From the NCBI GenBank assembly GCA_010015745.1, contig ML978186.1, positions 186,001 to 250,000 of the forward strand: 64,000 bases of DNA, written 5' to 3'. Positions within the stretch are counted from its first letter, which is position 1; every line of letters starts with the position of its first letter. The DNA comes from Setomelanomma holmii (taxonomy: Eukaryota; Ascomycota; Dothideomycetes; Pleosporales; Phaeosphaeriaceae). A program made the position numbers and the translations under genes. Under the pieces are notes generated by a model that ran no database searches, was not told where the DNA came from, and saw only the letters and a list, made by a program, of their open reading frames with translations. Positions 60,201-64,000 of this stretch are shown here, in pieces.

Positions 60201-62080
60201 TCTTCAATCTCAGAAGGTGTGATACCAGAGGCCGATAAGCTCTCTAGCATAGCATCGAAGCGCTCTTCATTCAGTGAGAGCAACGGAAAGTCGCTCAGCG
60301 TGGGTGCAGGTTCACGGATCACAAGTCCGCGAATTGTTTTGGAAAGTGTGTTGCGGCATTCTGATACCCATTGCTGAACAAGGTCCTGATGTTTCATATG
60401 ACGATTGAATGTGAAGGCAAACTTGAGGTGACCTTTGAACACGATGGCTGATATCTCGAATAACCCCCAGCGCGGGGTAATATGTCCAAAGTCGGATGTG
60501 CCACCTGCAGCGCGGTATTCTCCGGCCATCGTATCAAGGGGTTGAAGCAGTGCATCTGCACGTTCAAGTTGTTGATACTGTCCGAGGTAGTTGAAAAGTA
60601 TCTCCATGGGCCAATGTGTCTGGTACTGTTCGCGGCCTTCCTCGGTAAGGCACCTGCGGGCGAAGTAAGGCCGCCCATTCCCGGGTATCTTCCGTTTGAA
60701 GTCTTTGACTTTACGAACCGTTTCGATTGGGTCATCGGACGGCTTCACAAGAATGGGAGAAAGCGCAGTGAACCATCCAACGGTGCGAGAGATGTCAAGT
60801 TCCGAACTCCACGGTTCTCTTCCATGACCTTCATTGAAGATTGCGGGGATCGGTCTGTCCACGAATACACGCGACCAAGATTGAATGAGAGCGGCAAGCA
60901 GAAGCTCGACAGGCTCTGTTTTGAAAGCCGTGTGGCAATCAGTCAAGAAAGCTGCGCTAGTGTCCGAGTCCAGCTCGAACAAGGCATGGCTTGCGTTGCC
61001 GTAGGTGTTGTCTTCTCGATTGATGCCCCAGTAGTCAAAATCCAGGGGTGGCACACTGACGGGCGGAAGCACCTTGTCGGACTCCAGGGTTTCCGCGTGT
61101 TCAACCTGTAGTTCCGCCCATTTTTGGAAGGGTAGAGCTGGAGGCAGTAGCTCACCACCTCGCAAGATTTCCTCTAGCTCTTCCAGCATCAATCGCCACG
61201 AAACAAGGTCGACGACGATGTGGTGAGCGGTGAGGAACGCAAATTGGTCTTTGCCAAAGTCAAAGAAGTCGGCAGCAAATAGGGGCCCTTGCTCAAGATC
61301 TAGGCAATGTTGCGAGTCCTCGATCATGGCATCGATTTCGTGTTTCGACGTGACTTCTCTGCTACGAAATCGGTAAGAGCCGCTTATGTCATCTATGCAT
61401 TCGGCAGTTTGTTAGTCTTGACCCGTATGGTAGATGTCCAAATCTGCAAAAGACGCGCACTGCCGTAAAGCAAAGACATGCAACACCGTCAGGGGCTACA
61501 CTTACTTGTCAGCCGTTGTTGCCAGCCAAAATCAGTCGATTTGGAGAAACGAGCGCGCAGCATGGAATGGCGCGCGACCAGTTGCTGCACTGCTGCGCGG
61601 AACTCGTCCGCAGATGTTCGTTGCTTAACCTGAAGATAGAACGACTGATTGAAGTGGCCACGGCCTTCATTTGGTCGCTGGAAGTACAGCGACTGGATTG
61701 GCGTCAAGTTGAAGGGTTCATCGAAGGATTCCACAGTGTCGTATGAGATGTGCTCGATTTGCTTAACAGCTTCTACTAATTGGGAAACAGATCGGCTGCG
61801 CAGCACTTCTTGCACGCCAAGACCAATGCCCTCTTTGCGACACTGGCCTACGACCTGCATTGCAGAGATAGAGTCTCCGCCAACAGCGAGAAAGGGCTGA
61901 TCGAGTGCAACATGAGGCAAGTTCAGAACGTGTGCCCATATTGACTGCAATCTCTTTTCCATTTGGCCAAGTGATGAGTTCGAAAGCTTCTGAAGGAGGA
62001 GTGAGCTTCATGTAAAAGGCGTTCACAGCACACGATCTTAACCATACCTCTTGTGGGGATCCAATCACGGTTGAATCCAT
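40112..62080 (-). CDS. Giant multimodular non-ribosomal peptide synthetase, seven exons, 7,198 residues
   Basis: Start is ATG 62080 (MDSTVIGSPQE). Exons, in order: 62080-62048, 61989-61506, 61392-57674, 57619-46006, 45953-42508, 42459-42340, 42292-40112. Introns are 58, 113, 54, 52, 48 and 47 nt; five are GT-AG and the fourth is GC-AG. The spliced length is 21,597 nt, an exact multiple of three, without internal stops. Domain order is T1-E1-C1-A1-T2-C2-A2-T3-E2-C3-A3-T4-C4-A4-T5-E3-C5-linker-T6-C6-T7. All four A domains keep the TSGS/TTGxPKG loop and the A10 Lys; all three E domains keep HHxxxDxxSW. The enzyme would build a short peptide with alternating D residues on pantetheine arms in the cytoplasm; no TE or R domain is present, so release probably uses a terminal condensation-like domain. 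Architecture and size recall the NPS4/AbNPS2-type synthetases of Pleosporales, which I remember as linked to conidial surface properties; this is a recollection to be tested, so no symbol is given. Confidence 0.93.
42340..44390 (-). other. NRPS incomplete module C5-linker-T6
   Basis: C5 starts QVEDIYPCSAIQEGMLLSQI and has NHAVVDG. Where an A domain would be expected there is instead a linker of about 160 residues rich in Ser, Pro and Arg (LSPTPSTLFPTSLSSTSLRP), followed by a helical stretch (WSHLIRSIVSEMVPQIVEQI) and then VEKKLLGLWSELLDMVEDTI of T6. Two introns (42460-42507 and 42293-42339) frame the 40-residue exon carrying ENLGGDSIIAMRLVGAAREE. T6 keeps its Ser and so could carry a chain, but nothing in cis can load it. 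Confidence 0.8.
44400..49000 (-). other. NRPS module C4-A4-T5-E3
   Basis: C4 starts QIQDVFPASPLQEALFTLSI and has HHSLYDGWS. A4 has YTSGSTGVPKGVVVEHRA, FCSFLFDVSIGEIL, CNGYGPTEG and SAKVDR; hand-aligned code D-V-G-F-V-G-G-V-F-K. T5 is split by the GC-AG intron at 45954-46005 directly before LGGDSITAMQLLAK. E3 has FALSPVQRLYFQTN, AHHLVIDVVSWKIILGDLED, FNESHGREPW (Ser for Gly in NEGHGRE), DLSRTVGWFTTMYP and ITGNGRPYFAHRFLTEEDRS. Confidence 0.8.
45954..46005 (-). other. GC-AG intron in the NRPS gene
   Basis: The minus-strand donor reads G|GCAAGC and the acceptor TTACTTAG|GA; a branch-like TTTACTAATA lies close to the acceptor. Splicing gives WLG-LGGDSITAMQ, restoring a T-domain core that is otherwise missing. 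There is no GT in a usable position at the donor side. Confidence 0.75.
49100..52360 (-). other. NRPS module C3-A3-T4
   Basis: C3 starts EIEDIYPASPMQQGLLLTQM and has SHAINDG, the variant seen after epimerases in this protein. A3 has FTSGTTGKPKGTIIPHQA (T for S in the loop), FASYTFDASCIEIL, FINAYGPTE and AGKLDR; hand-aligned code D-A-I-L-V-G-A-V-V-K. T4 is FIRLGGNSVLAMRL, with Asn for the usual Asp but the Ser kept (about 49,225). Confidence 0.8.
52400..56910 (-). other. NRPS module C2-A2-T3-E2
   Basis: C2 begins IIEDIYPCTRLQEGLISLST with the standard HHAVYDGWS motif, as expected after a carrier without epimerase. A2 has YTSGSTGKPKGAVINHSC, FASYIFDACLIEIF, YGPTE and GGKMDR; hand-aligned code D-A-I-T-V-V-G-A-I-K. 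T3 is FLHLGGDSIAAMQV (about 53,895). E2 has FDLSPIQRVFFE, GHHLVVDVVSWGIILEDFEG, HNEGHGREPF, DLTRTVGWFSTLSP and TPGKGQPYFGYRQLTEAGKS, all epimerisation hallmarks. The residue added here should leave as the D form. Confidence 0.8.
57050..60340 (-). other. NRPS module C1-A1-T2
   Basis: C1 begins EIEDAYPCSNMQEGLLLSQN; its catalytic motif is SHAIMDG, with Ser in the first His position. A1 starts CVHHKFASWVFSQPEQPAVR and has FTSGSTGRPKGVVLEHSA, FASYTFDNSLEEMF, YGPSE (instead of YGPTE) and SGKLDR. The intron at 57620-57673 cuts A1 between YMGRKDNQVK and LNGQRIELGE. Hand-aligned specificity residues (GrsA positions 235-517) are D-N-E-D-G-G-Q-I-N-K, which I cannot assign to a substrate. T2 is FFRLGGDSISAMRL (Ser at about residue 1577). 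Confidence 0.8.
60400..62080 (-). other. NRPS loading part: T1-E1, no adenylation domain
   Basis: T1 has FLAVGGDSISAMQV, with the pantetheine Ser at residue 51 (about 61,870), only 50 residues from the start. E1 follows: FNLTPIQSLYFQRP, AHHIVVDLVSWRLMLEELEE (about 61,220), FNEGHGREPW (about 60,820), DISRTVGWFTALSP and IPGNGRPYFARRCLTEEGRE. Both motifs sets look catalytically complete. No A domain lies upstream in the window, so T1 must be charged by another domain or enzyme, or the first module is vestigial. Introns 1 and 2 fall before T1 and within E1. Confidence 0.85.
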
Positions 62081-64000
62081 AGTATTCGATGGTGACCTGC
62101 TATTAGTTCCGCGATGTAGACTGATTCTTACCGTGTCGTCTGATTGTTATGATTTCGGAGAGTCCTTGGGATCAATTGAAGGTTTACAAAAGCTGAAGTA
62201 GTCCATCGGCATTAAGCTTCTGGCCTGTCACAATCATCCGGCATTGTCTGCTTGCGTCTTGGAACTTGTTCCACAGATGGCGCCTCGCAAACCGACGTTG
62301 ATGCCGCCATCCCAGTTCTCTAGCGGGCATGAAGTCATAGTCAGGCATCTATTCTACTCTAGGTCAGCCACAATTGCTCGACGCTTTCGTATTGCCATAG
62401 CCGGTGCCTGCAGACGAGCAGCGAAGACCGGGGCACCGAGGCGCCATTTTGACACCGGCATGCTGCCAAAAAGGATGACTATGGCAGCTTCAGAACGGCG
62501 CTGTCATCAATAGGTACCGGCATGCGCCTGTAGGTGCCATTGGCTGCGCTGCGGTGTCGAAAGCTCTGCAGCTGCGGCCACGAGGCCCGCGCGACAGGAG
62601 CCAGCATCTTACTTGCAATGAATGCGATGCACCCGGCGGCGGCTGTATAGTGGTTGTATATTGTGGCTTGCTGTGTCCAGCGAACACGAGATGCGGGGAC
62701 GGCGGTGTTACAATGGCGAAGGTGGTGGAGGAAGTAAATGTGAGGCAAGATGACGATCGCGCTAAGCCGCGTTATGTAAGCCAGTAACAACAAGGAAGGC
62801 ACCAAGACTTTGGGAGTCGTCGGCGTCTTGAGCTTTACCACTTCAGCTACCCACACAGAACGGATGATGGGCCTCCGGTGTCGCGCCATCGATGATCCGC
62901 TTGCCGCGATTCCTCCAACGTCCATCGTGCTCGTTATCCCTGCAGTCATCATCGACGAACAGGCTGCAGAATCCTCCGCGGCACTCACACATGGCGTTGG
63001 ACAATTTTCGCTCGCTGATGTCTGACTGACCAAATGCTCCGCGCAAAGACTTCTGTACCTGGGCCTTTCTCGTCAATCATTTGACCCTCACTGGACGCCT
63101 CCTGTGACTTTGTTGTCGCTCACTCCGACATCGCCATAATCGTTGTCGACGTGGCGGCCCCTAGATCCGTCGCGGCCGCTTTCCAAGGTCCCGCCCGCCC
63201 GCCTACCCTTCTTATGGCATTGCGCTAGAAACCCGCGGTTCTAGAGGCGGATCCAAACAATTCCATCTTCACTTGGACCAGCTTCCTGCAATCTTGGCGA
63301 TGGCGGGTGCGGATCCTTGCTTCCACATTTCTGCGTCCGTGCGCATGACATCTACGACCGGTGGCTTAACTTACCCGGCTGCTGCCGTTCGTGTTTCCAG
63401 TGCCCTGGAACCACAACACCATTTTCTAACTTGCTTACCGGTAATCTTCAAAATTCTTGGAATTGCGGGGAATCCACAGCAATCCATGTCCTTCTGGAAG
63501 CAGAGGCGCCCGTGGCGTACTGAGGACCAGCAGCACATCTCAGCGGTCATACCGCGGCGTTCTCCCAAAAAATTTGTCTAGGACTTTTCCAGCTATGAGG
63601 ACCCAGTTCCTACTGTACGCTTTCGGCCCGTCGAGCTCGCTTGTCAGATCTGCCTGCCTTGTTCGTTCGAAATAGCTCAGCCTTGTGGGAACTCTAGCTT
63701 AGTTTGGTAGCTAAGACTTGAGGGCGGGCATCAGGGTTCTAACATTACCCGTACGAGCTGTGTACGTATTACCATCTCAGAAGGCTCTGATTGAGACGAC
63801 TAGCAGATTCACGTAGATGGTCAGGAAATCACATCCTACATGGCATGATTGCCGATTCTTCAAGGGAGTAAGATCTACAATGCGCCGAATTGTCAGCATA
63901 CGCAGGGACCGAAGGATTAGTCCTTGTAATTGCCGGCATTGTTCATCAAATCTTGCTCGGAATATGCTATGCTATCTAGACGTCCACAACCAGAATGGAC
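62081..64000. other. Upstream region of the NRPS gene, no gene recognised
   Basis: Frames up to 184 codons (62479-63033, minus) have overlapping counterparts on the plus strand and no motif. No adenylation-domain motif (TSGSTG, YGPTE, GKxDR) occurs in any frame. The first few hundred bases should contain the NRPS promoter and 5' UTR; no clear TATA box was found. GC-rich stretches with CGCGG near 63160-63200 are unremarkable. Confidence 0.45.

Noticed and set aside
40194..61900. Many plus-strand frames of 60-209 codons opposite the NRPS
   Set aside because: They are antisense shadows of a long, codon-biased gene; none has a family motif or splice structure.
62097..62131. GTAAGA..CTAATAGCAG as an intron just upstream of the NRPS start
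   Set aside because: It would be only 35 nt, shorter than every supported intron here, and no coding exon can be seen before it.
62479..63033. 184-codon minus-strand gene upstream of the NRPS
   Set aside because: No motif, low-complexity composition and overlapping plus-strand frames; there is no sign of an adenylation domain.
1..64000. tRNA, rRNA or other structured RNA genes
   Set aside because: I scanned by eye for tRNA A/B boxes and found no convincing cloverleaf; a covariance-model search would be needed to exclude them.

Overview
The window is nuclear DNA of a filamentous ascomycete. Supporting signs are spliceosomal introns of about 47-113 nt with GTAAGT-type donors and CTAAC/CTAAT branch sites, F-box paralogues, pogo/hAT/copia relics, many C-to-T type nonsense codons of the kind left by repeat-induced point mutation (RIP), and a giant iterated NRPS. 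A Pleosporales-like dothideomycete is my best inference; the sequence alone does not prove it.

Layout. (1) 1-1314: 3' part of a calcineurin-like phosphoesterase/5'-nucleotidase-like gene. (2) 1.8-4.3 kb: a hAT relic joined to a truncated Ty1/copia element, then about 2.5 kb without a recognisable gene. (3) 6.8-8.8 kb: a four-exon Ser/Thr-rich surface protein with two PAN/Apple-like repeats. (4) 9.06-13.3 kb: a nest of transposons, with a 169-bp solo LTR inside a pogo element inside a decayed hAT. (5) 13.9-31.5 kb: a P450 gene among six F-box family members, every one with visible damage (in-frame stops, frameshifts, one split by a 3.16-kb hAT with an 8-bp target duplication). (6) 31.9-34.4 kb: a copia LTR fragment, an alpha/beta-hydrolase relic and a frameshifted RING-finger gene. 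(7) 34.4-39.3 kb: intact genes for a Bys1-like secreted protein, a catalase-like protein, a TDT/SLAC1-type transporter and a small Cys-rich protein. (8) 40.1-62.1 kb on the minus strand: one NRPS gene of seven exons, which I reconstruct as 7,198 residues. (9) 62.1-64 kb: no recognisable gene.

The NRPS is the centrepiece. Its domain order by motif is T-E-C-A-T-C-A-T-E-C-A-T-C-A-T-E-C-(linker)-T-C-T: four A, three E, six C and seven T domains. It starts with a carrier domain that has no adenylation partner in the window, and ends with a carrier domain whose phosphopantetheine serine is replaced. Overall layout and size recall the conserved NPS4/AbNPS2-type synthetases of Pleosporales, as far as I remember them. 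Few classic tailoring genes lie beside it; the nearest intact neighbours are the Cys-rich protein, the TDT transporter and the catalase-like gene.

The window therefore has two halves: a repeat-rich gene graveyard on the left (about 1.8-34.4 kb) and a repeat-free half with intact open frames on the right (34.4-64 kb). All reading-frame, splice and repeat calls were made by eye; family names come from motif recognition, not from a database search.
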